64,000 bases of DNA from Bacteroidales bacterium UBA4179 (GCA_002381125.1 DFUT01000026.1:1-64000); one strand, 5' to 3'; shown: positions 16,649-26,235, counted from the first letter of the stretch. Program-made: numbers and translations. Notes: generated from the sequence alone by a model not told the origin.

Positions 16649-19600
16649 ATGGCTCAAATTTACGATAACATTCAAACAAAATTTACTGAAGGCTTAAAGG
16701 GCATCATTTCTAATTCTCAAGTAAAGCGGGTCGATTTTTGCGTTGGTTATTTCAATTTGCGTGGATGGGAAATAGTTGTCAATGAAGTAGATTCCCTTCA
16801 GGGCTCTTTTGTTTTCGAAAACGATAACAATGTTTTCCGTACTTGTCGTTTGCTTATTGGAATGCAGCGACCCGGATTGGAGTTGATCAAAAAGTATATG
16901 AATTATCAATCCGATAATTTGCCAGACAGTGAAGAAGTTAAACTTTCCAAAAGGCAAATTGCCGACGATTTCCGCCAACAACTTATTATTGGTAAACAAA
17001 CCAATAAAGATGAAGAGAATCTTCGACGTCTCTCTTCGCAATTGAAAAATAAAAAAGTCTGCATTAAGCTTTATTTAAGAGAACCACTTCATGCCAAACT
17101 TTATCTCGCTTATCGGCCCGATGACAAATTCAATCAAATTCAGGCTATCATGGGTAGCAGCAATCTTACCTATGGTGGACTTAATGGTCAGGGTGAATTA
17201 AATGCCGGATTTAGCGATAGTGATCATGCCGAAAAATTGGCTCGGTGGTTCGATGACCGTTGGGATGATCGATTTAGCCTCGACATTTCCGAAGAATTAG
17301 CTGACATTATCGACAACAGTTGGGCTGCCGACAAAGTCATTCCTCCTTACTACATCTATCTTAAAACGGCCTATCACCTCAGTCGCGAAGTTCGTAATAG
17401 TATAAGCGAATTTTCTCTGCCTTCTATGTTCAAAAAAGAATTGCTCCCTTTTCAGGAAACGGCCGTTAAATTGGCAGCGCGTCATTTGGAAAAAAGAAAT
17501 GGGGCAATGATTGGCGATGTCGTTGGTTTGGGTAAAACCATTACGGCTTGCGCAATTGCCAAAGTTTATGAATTGAATTATTCCTGTTCCACTCTCATTC
17601 TTTGCCCTGCTAATTTGCAGGAAATGTGGAAAAAATATGTTTTCAAATACGATCTAAAAGCCGATATCCTCTCGATTGCTAAGCCTATAGATAAAAAACA
17701 TATTCGCCACTACGACCTCGTTATTATTGACGAAAGCCATAATTTAAGAAATAGCACGGGCATTCGTTATCAAGGCATTAAACGCCTTATAGCTTCTCAA
17801 AACTGTAAAGTCTTAATGCTCACCGCTACTCCCTACAATATGGATTTTAGCGACTTGGCTAATCAACTTAAACTTTTCTTGAAAGAAGATACCGATTTGG
17901 GCATTCAGCCAGAACATTATATTCGCAACATTGGTGGCGAAATAGAATTCGCAAAACGACACGAAGACTATATTCGAAGCATTAATGCTTTCGAAAAAAG
18001 TACAGAACCTGACGATTGGCGTGAGTTGATGCGACTTTTTCTGATAAGAAGAACGCGCACCTTTATCAAGGAAAATTATGCGAAGGAAGATGAATTAAAT
18101 AGAAAATATCTCGAATTTAGGGATGGTACAAGGTCTTATTTTCCTGAAAGAATACCAAAGTCTATTTCCTTCCCTACTAAACAGGGCGATCAGTTCGAAC
18201 AACTCTACTCCGAACCTGTTATGGACAAAATGGCTCAATTAAGGCTGCCTCGATATGGCTTAAGTAGATTCCTAAAAGATGATTTAACCTCGATTTCCGC
18301 TTCCGATAAGGAAATCATTGCAAATCTTTCTCGTGCCGGACAACGAATGATGGGATTTTGCCGTACCAATTTCTTCAAACGTATGGATAGTAGTGGACTT
18401 TCTTTTTTAATTTCGCTTTATCGTCATATTCTCCGTAATACTGTTTTTATCTATGCCATTGACAATCAGCTCCCTTTGCCTATCGGCGTAGAAAGCGATT
18501 TCTCTGACGAATTGCTTGATGATGAGGATATCGAAAATCAAATGTGTGATGAAAATCAAAGCCAACTCATTAAAAAAAAGGATAAATCGCATTTTTTCTT
18601 TTCTTCCTCTTCAGACGATTATCAGTTAATGGCTGAAAAATATTATCGTTCTCTCTCCACTTCTTCGCATAATGCCAAATGGCTTGATAGCCGTTTTTTC
18701 AAGCCCAATCTGAAACAATTTCTTATTGCAGACAACAAGTTGCTGCTTCAAATCATTGATTCTTGCAAGGTATGGGATGCGGATAAAGATGAAAAGTTAA
18801 ATACTTTATTCCGCTTATTGGCCGTTGTTCACCCTAACGAAAAAATAATTGTTTTTACTCAATACTCCGATACAGCTCAATATATTTTTGACCAACTCAA
18901 ATTACGAGGCTTACGACAAATACAATGTGTTACCGGCGATACTCCCAATCCTACACAAATTGTTGAACTTTTTTCTCCGGTTAGCAACAATGTAAAAAAC
19001 ATTCCCCCTATTGAAGAACAATTACGTGTTATTATTGCTACCGATGTGTTAAGCGAAGGACAAAATCTTCAGGATGCTCATATTGTTGTGAATTACGATT
19101 TACCGTGGGCTATTATTCGCCTCATCCAGCGTGCCGGTCGTGTCGATCGTATCGGACAAAAAGCCGACAGCGTGATTTGCTATTCTTTCTTCCCTGCCGA
19201 AGGGGTTGAAAATATCATTCGCCTGCGCCGTCGTCTTTCCGATCGTATAAATCAAAATGCAGATATCGTTGGAAGTGATGAAATTTTCTTCGAAGGCAAC
19301 GAACGGAACCTTATTGATATTTATAATGAAAAAAATGGCATTCTCGATGATGATGATGATGCCGAAGTTGACTTGAGCTCCAGAGCTTTTCAGATTTGGA
19401 AAAATGCTACCGATGCAAATCCTCAACTCAAAACCATTATCCCTGCTTTAAGTAATGTGATTTATTCGACAAAACAAAACAACGATGCGCCTATCAACGA
19501 AGGTGTCATTACCTATGCCAAAACTCCGAATGACAATGATATGTTGATTTGGATGGACACAAAAGGGGAGGTAATTACCTATTCTCAAAGTGTCATTCTC

Positions 19601-20032
19601 AAAACAATGGCTTGCACTCTCGACGAACCGGCTTTACCTCGCCTCGACAATCACCACGATCTTGTGGCTCAATCTATCGAACAAATCAATATGCAGGAAA
19701 TCAGAACAGGGGGCACATTGGGACGTCGTTTCAGCACAAAATATCAGGTTTATACCAAGCTTGAAAAATTCTGCAAAAATCCCGATAACGAATTGTTTGT
19801 TACAGATAGCCTCAAATTGGCAATGGACGATATCTACAACTATCCTTTGCAGGATAACGCTCGTATTTTGTTGAATCGACAGATCAAAAAAGGTGTTCCT
19901 GATCTGGAATTGGCCGAATTAGTGGTCGAATTGCGTAATGAGGACGAACTTTCTATTAAAAACAACGATGAGAACACTCAACAAAATAAGGATCCGCAAA
20001 TTATCTGCTCGTTAGGGTTGCGTAATATTTAA
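16649..20032 (+). CDS. PLD-domain SNF2-family helicase, probable anti-phage protein
   Basis: A 1127-residue fusion. Residues 1-230 form a phospholipase D-like domain: His148 and Lys150 (HAKLYLAY) and the GSSNLTYGGL loop are present, but the Asp of a full HKD motif is replaced by Tyr155. Then comes an SNF2/RapA-type helicase: Walker A VGLGKT (Lys296), DESH box 361-364, the LTATP motif, and the C-terminal lobe with ATDVLSEGQNLQ and QRAGRVDRIGQ (about 827-838). The large methylase gene follows after 15 bases, so this is a two-gene operon. The set resembles DISARM (PLD, SNF2 helicase, methylase) in compact form; restriction of unmodified DNA is inferred. Confidence 0.82.
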   Translation: MAQIYDNIQTKFTEGLKGIISNSQVKRVDFCVGYFNLRGWEIVVNEVDSLQGSFVFENDNNVFRTCRLLIGMQRPGLELIKKYMNYQSDNLPDSEEVKLSKRQIADDFRQQLIIGKQTNKDEENLRRLSSQLKNKKVCIKLYLREPLHAKLYLAYRPDDKFNQIQAIMGSSNLTYGGLNGQGELNAGFSDSDHAEKLARWFDDRWDDRFSLDISEELADIIDNSWAADKVIPPYYIYLKTAYHLSREVRNSISEFSLPSMFKKELLPFQETAVKLAARHLEKRNGAMIGDVVGLGKTITACAIAKVYELNYSCSTLILCPANLQEMWKKYVFKYDLKADILSIAKPIDKKHIRHYDLVIIDESHNLRNSTGIRYQGIKRLIASQNCKVLMLTATPYNMDFSDLANQLKLFLKEDTDLGIQPEHYIRNIGGEIEFAKRHEDYIRSINAFEKSTEPDDWRELMRLFLIRRTRTFIKENYAKEDELNRKYLEFRDGTRSYFPERIPKSISFPTKQGDQFEQLYSEPVMDKMAQLRLPRYGLSRFLKDDLTSISASDKEIIANLSRAGQRMMGFCRTNFFKRMDSSGLSFLISLYRHILRNTVFIYAIDNQLPLPIGVESDFSDELLDDEDIENQMCDENQSQLIKKKDKSHFFFSSSSDDYQLMAEKYYRSLSTSSHNAKWLDSRFFKPNLKQFLIADNKLLLQIIDSCKVWDADKDEKLNTLFRLLAVVHPNEKIIVFTQYSDTAQYIFDQLKLRGLRQIQCVTGDTPNPTQIVELFSPVSNNVKNIPPIEEQLRVIIATDVLSEGQNLQDAHIVVNYDLPWAIIRLIQRAGRVDRIGQKADSVICYSFFPAEGVENIIRLRRRLSDRINQNADIVGSDEIFFEGNERNLIDIYNEKNGILDDDDDAEVDLSSRAFQIWKNATDANPQLKTIIPALSNVIYSTKQNNDAPINEGVITYAKTPNDNDMLIWMDTKGEVITYSQSVILKTMACTLDEPALPRLDNHHDLVAQSIEQINMQEIRTGGTLGRRFSTKYQVYTKLEKFCKNPDNELFVTDSLKLAMDDIYNYPLQDNARILLNRQIKKGVPDLELAELVVELRNEDELSIKNNDENTQQNKDPQIICSLGLRNI

Positions 20033-20047
20033 ATCTGTTTCTTGTCT

Positions 20048-23000
20048 ATGAATCGTACCAATTTCAACAATTATATCCGACAAAATGATTTTGTCAATTT
20101 TTTCAACGAACTCGGCTGGAATCACGTCGCCAAATCCGATAAAATCAATCCGATCATTATTGACCAATTCAATTTTGATATTATCCCCGTTGCCGACAAA
20201 CAGGGGTTCAAAGCTCTTGTTTGTTTCACCGACGAATTCCCTCAACAAAGTGTCCGAAAAAAACTCGACTTGCAGCTTCGTAAGTACTTTCATTATTATA
20301 TCCTCATTTTTGTCAAGCAGCATTCCGAGCATCAATTCTGGATGATTCCTGTTAAAACAATAGAAAAACGCGACCTCATAACTCTCGAATATGCTTCCGC
20401 CGATAAAGCGGATTTCCTTTTTAGCAAACTGCGCGACTTCTCTTTCTCTCTCGAAGAAGATACCAATATTATCGATGTTACGGCACGCGTTCACAAAGCT
20501 TTCGAAGTCAATTCCGAAAAAATTACTAAAGACTTTTATACTGGTTTCCGCAAACAGCACAATTCGTTTGTCAATTTCGTTCAGGGAATTCCGGACGATG
20601 CCGACCGTAAATGGTTCTCTTCCGTTATGCTCAATCGGCTGATGTTTTGCTATTTTATTCAAAAAAAAGGCTTCCTCAATTTCGATCCCGACTATCTACG
20701 TCATAAACTCCAATGGACTAAGCAGCAACAGGGCGTTGACCAATTTTATGGAACGTTCTACAAAGCTTTTCTCACCCACCTGTTTTTTGGCGGTCTCAAT
20801 GCGCCTCATCACGATGCAGATTTTCAAAACGTGTTTGGTCGTATTCCCTACCTCAATGGAGGCCTTTTCGACCGCCACCAATTGGAAAACAAATACGATA
20901 TCGACATTCCCGATAAAGTTTTCGAAGATCTTTTCGATTTTTTCGATAAATGGCAGTGGCATCTCGATACCCGCATCACGGCCTCTGGTAAAGATATCAA
21001 CCCCGATGTGCTCGGCTATATTTTCGAACAGTATATCAACGACCGTGCACAGATGGGTGCCTACTACACCAAAGAAGATATCACCGAATATATCGGCAAA
21101 AACTGTATCCTCCCTTTCCTCATGGACGAAACAGCAAAAACCGATTCAAAAAAACATTTTACTCCCGGCGGATATGTTTGGCAGTTTCTCAGTCAATCCG
21201 GCGATAAGTATATCTACGATGCGGTCAAAAAAGGAATGAATATCCCCAATATTCCTCCCGAAATTGCCATCGGCCTGGATACTACTCAGCCGGATTTGCT
21301 CCGGCGACGCAGCCAATGGAACAAACCGACCCCCGAACCCTATGCCTTGCCTACCGAAATATGGCGCGAAACCATTGAACGTCGTCTCCGGTATGCCGAC
21401 TTGCTCCGAAAAATACGCAACGGCGAAATCGTACAAATCAACGATTTCATTACCTATAACCTCGATATTCGCAGTTTTGTCGAAGATGTGCTGAACACTA
21501 TCCCCGACCACCTCTTCATAAAGCATTTCTATGCAGCGCTGCAAAATGTCTCCATACTTGATCCCACTTGTGGCTCAGGGGCTTTTCTCTTTGCCGCGCT
21601 CAATATTCTCGAGCCGCTTTACGAAATCTGCATCTCGCGCATGCAGGAATTCAATGCGCAAAATCCCTTTTGGTTTAAAGAAGAGCTCGCCGAAATCGAC
21701 AACAAATACCGAAGCAATATTCAATATTTTATTTACAAAAGCATTATCCTGCGCAATCTTTATGGCGTTGATATCATGCACGAAGCTACCGAAATTGCCC
21801 GCTTGCGTCTTTTTCTCAAAATGGTGGCAGTAGTCGATGTCGATCGACGCGACGAAAATCTCGGGCTAGACCCTCTCCCCGATATCGATTTCAATATTCG
21901 TTGTGGCAATACACTCATCGGATATGCCACCCATCAGCAACTCGATAAGGACCTGGTCGAAGGCGATATGTTTGCCAATCAGGAATTCCGTTCCCGTATC
22001 GAAGAAGAAATGGAAAAGGTGTCTAATGCTTTTAGCCGCTTCAAATCCATTCAGCTCACCAATGGCGATGATATGCTCTCTTTCAAGCGGGCCAAAACCG
22101 ATCTAAATTCCCGTCTCGCCTTGCTCAACGACGAGCTTAACCACCGTCTATATGCCGCTACTGCCGCCGGGTCAATACTCGCTTACGACGATTGGCTCGC
22201 TTCCTATCAACCCTTCCACTGGCTGGCTGAATTTTACGAAATTATTCAACATAAAGGCGGCTTCGACGTCATTATCGGTAATCCTCCTTATGTGGAATAT
22301 GCAAAAGTATCGAATATATATAAAATTAATAATTTTAAAACTGAAAAATCTGGGAATTTATTTGCATTTATAATGGAAAGAGTTGTTTCAATTTTAAAAA
22401 GAAATGGATATTTTTCATTTATTATTTTAATGGCATCAATAACTACTCAAAGAATGAGTTATTTAAGAAATTTATTATTAAACAATTTTAAAAACAATTA
22501 CTTTATTAATCTTGCTGGAGATTGGCATCCTGGTAAATTGTTCGAAGGTGTAAGAAGTCAATTTACGATTTATACAGGCAACAATATTGGAAAAGAAACC
22601 AAAGTATATACAAGTAATTACATAAGATGGTTCAACTCAGAGAGAAATAATTTAATGATATCAAAGTTCTCATACATTCAAAATTCTTTTATATCAAAAT
22701 ACGATGTTTTTCCAAAATTTGGAAAAACATTTGATGCAAATATTTGGTGTAAAGTTGAACAAGATAATGTGCCATTAATTGATTATTTCAAAACTACAGG
22801 TAAAGAACTACTATACAGAAATGCAGGGATTGCTTATTATTTAATAGCAATTAATTTTTCTCAATCATTTACAATAAATGGAATTAATTATAAATCATCA
22901 ACTTTAAAATCAATATTTACTGAAGATTATAAATACAGAGATTCATTAATTGCAATATTAAACAGTAACCTTTTTGCTTGGTATTATTTTTGTTTTTCCG

Positions 23001-23338
23001 ATTGCTATCACCTAACGAAAAAAGATTTTTCAAGATTCTTTATTAAAATTGATAATATCTTAATTAATAAATTAAGCCCTTTAACTTCAGAATTAATGAA
23101 TTCGATTAATCAAAACAGTATTTTAAAGAAAACAATCTATAAGACAAAAGGTGAGATAATATATCAAGAATTTTATCCAAGATTTTCTAAACCTATCATT
23201 GATGAAATTGACAAAGTATTGGCACAGCATTACGGCTTCACCGAGGAAGAGCTCGATTTCATTATCAACTACGATATCAAATACCGGATGGGCAGCGAAC
23301 TCTCCGACAACGATAACGAAGAAGATGAAACGGAATAA
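20048..23338 (+). CDS. Eco57I/PglX-type adenine DNA methylase with exchanged specificity region
   Basis: A protein of about 1096 residues that should methylate adenine in DNA with AdoMet. Residues 1-330 are an N-terminal domain with FVNFVQGIPDD and IFEQYINDRAQMGAYYTKEDITEYI. The methylase core has motif I DPTCGSGAF (about 504) and motif IV NPPYVEY (about 745). From about 755 to 1053 (22310-23205) the DNA is far more AT-rich than the rest, then host-like composition returns for the last 45 residues. That block is where the target recognition domain should lie. No separate endonuclease motif is obvious. Start is the ATG at 20048. It works with the upstream PLD-SNF2 helicase. Confidence 0.82.
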   Translation: MNRTNFNNYIRQNDFVNFFNELGWNHVAKSDKINPIIIDQFNFDIIPVADKQGFKALVCFTDEFPQQSVRKKLDLQLRKYFHYYILIFVKQHSEHQFWMIPVKTIEKRDLITLEYASADKADFLFSKLRDFSFSLEEDTNIIDVTARVHKAFEVNSEKITKDFYTGFRKQHNSFVNFVQGIPDDADRKWFSSVMLNRLMFCYFIQKKGFLNFDPDYLRHKLQWTKQQQGVDQFYGTFYKAFLTHLFFGGLNAPHHDADFQNVFGRIPYLNGGLFDRHQLENKYDIDIPDKVFEDLFDFFDKWQWHLDTRITASGKDINPDVLGYIFEQYINDRAQMGAYYTKEDITEYIGKNCILPFLMDETAKTDSKKHFTPGGYVWQFLSQSGDKYIYDAVKKGMNIPNIPPEIAIGLDTTQPDLLRRRSQWNKPTPEPYALPTEIWRETIERRLRYADLLRKIRNGEIVQINDFITYNLDIRSFVEDVLNTIPDHLFIKHFYAALQNVSILDPTCGSGAFLFAALNILEPLYEICISRMQEFNAQNPFWFKEELAEIDNKYRSNIQYFIYKSIILRNLYGVDIMHEATEIARLRLFLKMVAVVDVDRRDENLGLDPLPDIDFNIRCGNTLIGYATHQQLDKDLVEGDMFANQEFRSRIEEEMEKVSNAFSRFKSIQLTNGDDMLSFKRAKTDLNSRLALLNDELNHRLYAATAAGSILAYDDWLASYQPFHWLAEFYEIIQHKGGFDVIIGNPPYVEYAKVSNIYKINNFKTEKSGNLFAFIMERVVSILKRNGYFSFIILMASITTQRMSYLRNLLLNNFKNNYFINLAGDWHPGKLFEGVRSQFTIYTGNNIGKETKVYTSNYIRWFNSERNNLMISKFSYIQNSFISKYDVFPKFGKTFDANIWCKVEQDNVPLIDYFKTTGKELLYRNAGIAYYLIAINFSQSFTINGINYKSSTLKSIFTEDYKYRDSLIAILNSNLFAWYYFCFSDCYHLTKKDFSRFFIKIDNILINKLSPLTSELMNSINQNSILKKTIYKTKGEIIYQEFYPRFSKPIIDEIDKVLAQHYGFTEEELDFIINYDIKYRMGSELSDNDNEEDETE

Positions 23339-23465
23339 TGCCTCTGCCATGCATGCCTTTTGTATCAAAGATGGTGTCTCTGCTGCCTTTGCAGGCCTGA
23401 TTATTTATCTGCGCCCGCAAATCAAACCAAACGAGGAATCCTTTAACCGGATTGTTGTTGTCTGA
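23325..23465 (+). CDS. Small ORF overlapping the methylase end
   Basis: A 46-residue frame whose ATG lies 14 bases before the methylase stop. The peptide contains MHAFCIKDGVSAAFAGLIIYLRP with a mildly hydrophobic centre. Not recognised; it could be a chance frame in read-through sequence. Listed because the overlap would allow coupled translation and because the gap before the toxin gene is otherwise empty. Confidence 0.2.
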   Translation: MKRNNASAMHAFCIKDGVSAAFAGLIIYLRPQIKPNEESFNRIVVV

Positions 23466-23553
23466 AATTTTATTTTCCATTTATTAGTTGTATTTTCAAT
23501 TCATTTTCAAATAAAATCCAACTTTTTAGTGGATATTGTCCAAACTTTTTTAC

Positions 23554-23561
23554 TAATTTTG
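23554..23561 (+). promoter_or_regulatory. Candidate -7 box for the toxin-antitoxin pair
   Basis: TAATTTTG fits TAnnTTTG and lies 10 bases before the toxin start codon, implying a very short leader. No clear -33 element at the usual distance. Confidence 0.45.
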
Positions 23562-23571
23562 CGTTATAATA

Positions 23572-23913
23572 ATGGCAACCAAAAAAGAAATTGAAAAATT
23601 TCTCGAACAAATAAAAGTCGGAGTAAATTCAGGAGTGTATTTGCTCATGGTTGAAGACAGAGAAAAAAATGCACAGGCATTGCTCGATTTGGATATCACG
23701 CCCGACAAACGAAAAGAAATCATACTCAGTCTCAAGGCCGAAGACTTTTACAAAGAAGAAGAAAAATATATCGGTGAGTATTCAATGTACTCATTCGGAA
23801 AGTTGGTAAAAAAAGTGGAAGTATATATCAAAATTACCAAAACAACTCAAAATGTTATCTGCATTTCGTTTCACAAAGCAGAATTCTCCATTACCTATCC
23901 CTTTCAAACTTAA
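23572..23913 (+). CDS. MqsR-family toxin-like protein
   Basis: A 113-residue protein resembling MqsR-type RNase toxins. The N-terminus (TKKEIEKFLEQIK) is followed by a helix-rich stretch and the C-terminal beta-strand part typical of the family (YSFGKLVKKVEVYIKI and VICISFHKAE). MqsR cleaves mRNA when free of its antitoxin; that activity is assumed here from family resemblance. Gene order, toxin first and an MqsA-like antitoxin 14 bases later, matches mqsRA. It lies directly after the helicase/methylase operon with its own promoter-like sequence. Resemblance is moderate; a different RelE-fold toxin is the alternative. Confidence 0.6.
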   Translation: MATKKEIEKFLEQIKVGVNSGVYLLMVEDREKNAQALLDLDITPDKRKEIILSLKAEDFYKEEEKYIGEYSMYSFGKLVKKVEVYIKITKTTQNVICISFHKAEFSITYPFQT

Positions 23914-23927
23914 AAATTAAAACAATT

Positions 23928-24926
23928 ATGTCCATGTTAAGTCCTATAACCGGAAAGCCGATGACCATTCACCGCGAAAAGCGACAAATGACTTATCGCA
24001 AAGAAACTTTCGAGGTCTGTTTCCATACGTGGTATTGCGAAGAGTCCGGTCGGGAATTCGAAGACGATACCTTTGCTCAGCTCAATTACGATCAGGTAAT
24101 CAACCAGTATCGCGAAAAGCATAATATCCCTTTCCCCGACGAAATCAAAGCCATACGCGAGCAATACGATTTATCCGCTACGCGCATGTCGCAGGCGTTG
24201 GGCTTTGGCGACAATACCTATCGTCAGTACGAGGCAGGCGAAATACCCACAGAAGCCAATGCCCGATTGATCCAATTGGCAGCTAACCCCGATGATTTTC
24301 TCCAATTGCTGAAGCTGGCAGATCTCCCGAAAAATATTATGAAAACTGCATGTGAGAATGCCGAAAAATTGATCAGGGAGAAAGATAATTCCAATTCGTC
24401 TATCGTGTCTTATTTCTTTCAACCCAACATCCGAAATCGTTTTACCGGTTTTCAAAAACCCTCTTTCGATAAATTCACCGAAATGATCGTTTTCTTCTGC
24501 AACAGCCAGCACCCTTGGAAAACCAAACTCAACAAACTGCTTTTTTATGCCGATTTTGCTTTTTTCAAATTACATGGAGTTTCTATAAGCGGAGCAACTT
24601 ATTGCGCCATTTCATTGGGCCCTGTTCCGGACAATTTCAATGCTATTTTCGACTATCTCGTCAAGAAAAATATTCTGAAAGTGGAGTATAAAAGTTTTTC
24701 CGACGATGTAGTAGGTGAGAAATACCTTCCAAACAAAGAATTCGATTTCACCCTCTTTTCGCCTGACGAATTAGCCATCCTTCAATCCATTGATGACAGA
24801 TTCCAAAAAACCGGAACACAAGAAATAATCAAACTGAGCCACATGGAAACTGCCTGGATTCAAAATAAAGAAGCATCTTCTGACCCCATTAGTTATTTCT
24901 TCGCTTTCGAATTGAAAAATGCTTAA
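23928..24926 (+). CDS. MqsA-like antitoxin fused to a Panacea (SocA/DUF4065) domain
   Basis: A 332-residue protein. Residues 1-45 correspond to the YgiT/MqsA zinc-finger region, but the CxxC pairs are mostly lost (SPITGKPM, YCEESGREF). Residues 66-115 are a helix-turn-helix with LSATRMSQALGFGDNTYRQYEAGEIP, which should bind the operon promoter. The C-terminal half (about 160-300) is a Panacea domain, with KLNKLLFYADFAFFKLHG, GATYCAISLGPVPDNF and the ending METAWI. Panacea domains neutralise diverse toxins. The upstream MqsR-like gene is the likely partner. A second ATG at 23934 could be the start. Confidence 0.75.
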   Translation: MSMLSPITGKPMTIHREKRQMTYRKETFEVCFHTWYCEESGREFEDDTFAQLNYDQVINQYREKHNIPFPDEIKAIREQYDLSATRMSQALGFGDNTYRQYEAGEIPTEANARLIQLAANPDDFLQLLKLADLPKNIMKTACENAEKLIREKDNSNSSIVSYFFQPNIRNRFTGFQKPSFDKFTEMIVFFCNSQHPWKTKLNKLLFYADFAFFKLHGVSISGATYCAISLGPVPDNFNAIFDYLVKKNILKVEYKSFSDDVVGEKYLPNKEFDFTLFSPDELAILQSIDDRFQKTGTQEIIKLSHMETAWIQNKEASSDPISYFFAFELKNA

Positions 24927-25094
24927 GCTTTATAGTAATTATCTATCATTTTAATTTCATGCAAATTTTTTGTTGCGTTGCAAATACAATGAAGGCCACT
25001 ATCTTGTGTCAAAGAAAACAAAGTAAACTGTTGGTTCATTTATTTCTTTGCGCCATAAAAAAAACCTATCGATAAACATATAAAATATTTTCCT

Positions 25095-25583
25095 TTGAAT
25101 ATCCCTGAATCCCAACCCATTCACCTGCAATACCTCGGAAATGCCGATTTATTGCAACTTCCTAAGACAGCTTTTTTATGCAGCCGGCATATTTCCGCAA
25201 GTGCCGTTCTCAAATGTTACGATTGGGCTTCCGAGCAGCGTCGTCAAGGAGTTTGTGTCATTGGTGGTTTCCATTCCCCGCTCGAAAAAGATGTCTTTCA
25301 GATACTTATCAAAGGCAGTCAGCCGCTCGTCATGGTATTGGGTAGAGCTATGTACAAAAACCTGCCCGAAATTTATCAAACAGCTCTCCTCCGAAAACGA
25401 CTATTGATAGTTTCCGTTGCACCATCCACCCTTCGACACTCAACGCAATCTGCTTTCAAACGAAATAAATACATTATTGAAAATGCCCAAAAAATAGTTT
25501 TTGGTTGGCTCGATCCGCTCGGAGAGCTCACCAAACTATATGAAAATTATAAATCATCCGACAAACAAATCACAATCCTTTAA
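25095..25583 (+). CDS. Short DprA-like SLOG-domain protein
   Basis: A 162-residue Rossmann-type protein resembling the central domain of DprA (SLOG family) without flanking SAM or winged-helix domains. Diagnostic parts are LQYLGNADLLQLPKTAFLCSR, SASAVLKCYDWASEQRRQG, GGFHSPLEKDVFQILI and PLVMVLGRAMYKNLP. No ATG exists in the N-terminal part, so the start is the TTG at 25095 or another rare codon. Full DprA loads RecA on single-stranded DNA; short SLOG proteins in defence islands may sense nucleotide ligands. Which applies is unknown. It is the last gene of the element and about 170 bases from the antitoxin. Confidence 0.6.
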   Translation: MNIPESQPIHLQYLGNADLLQLPKTAFLCSRHISASAVLKCYDWASEQRRQGVCVIGGFHSPLEKDVFQILIKGSQPLVMVLGRAMYKNLPEIYQTALLRKRLLIVSVAPSTLRHSTQSAFKRNKYIIENAQKIVFGWLDPLGELTKLYENYKSSDKQITIL

Positions 25584-26068
25584 ACAATCATCCGTCGATT
25601 TCGCTAAACGTGGTAGCCATTCCTTCCTATTCCTTGTCCTCTGTTCCCCATTGGCCAATCTCGAGCTAAAACAAAATCTTCACATTCCGATAATTATCTA
25701 CTGGTATCAGAATTTAGTTATGTAAATTGCAGTCAGCCTTTGACACGAAGTTAATTTTCAAGCATTTTTTTATTACACAGAGCCAGTGTTGTTATCATAA
25801 AGCAAAAATGCAGTGAAAATGGTGATGTTAATACAGCAAAGGATTTGATGGCATATAACCAATAACCTTATAACCATAGTCATTTTTTGATAGGTTACAC
25901 CCACAAATAGCCTCAAACTGTTTCTATCGAATAAATGATTAAAACAAAACTATAACTTATAGTGTTATAACCTGATCTTGTTAATCAATTAAAAGTGCCC
26001 TGAAAACATGTTTTCTGTGCGTAAAACCGTGCGTATTTTTTGTAACTAATTGATAATTAAGGTTTATT
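25584..26068. other. Gene-free right end of the element
   Basis: About 485 bases without a credible gene. Only the paired GTGCGTA repeats near 26016 stand out. A stretch around 25950 (ACTATAACTTATAGTGTTATA) has imperfect dyad symmetry and could be a binding site, but this is weak. Confidence 0.5.
26016..26035 (+). promoter_or_regulatory. Candidate integrase arm-type site, right end
   Basis: TGTGCGTA at 26016 and CGTGCGTA at 26028, 12 bases apart, reproduce the sequence, spacing and orientation of the pair at 7043-7062. It lies about 35 bases inside the right attachment core. Confidence 0.55.
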
Positions 26069-26154
<86 letters not shown>

Positions 26155-26235
26155 ATTAAAACGAATGCAAAGGTACAATTATTTTTGAAATAAAATAAAT
26201 TTCCCTTACGATCAAGTATAAAGAGAGAAGCATCG

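Noticed and set aside
20012..20662. A 216-residue minus-strand open frame inside the methylase gene
   Set aside because: It is the antisense of the methylase N-terminal domain, whose sense frame is a clear family member. Low-complexity shadow of biased codons.
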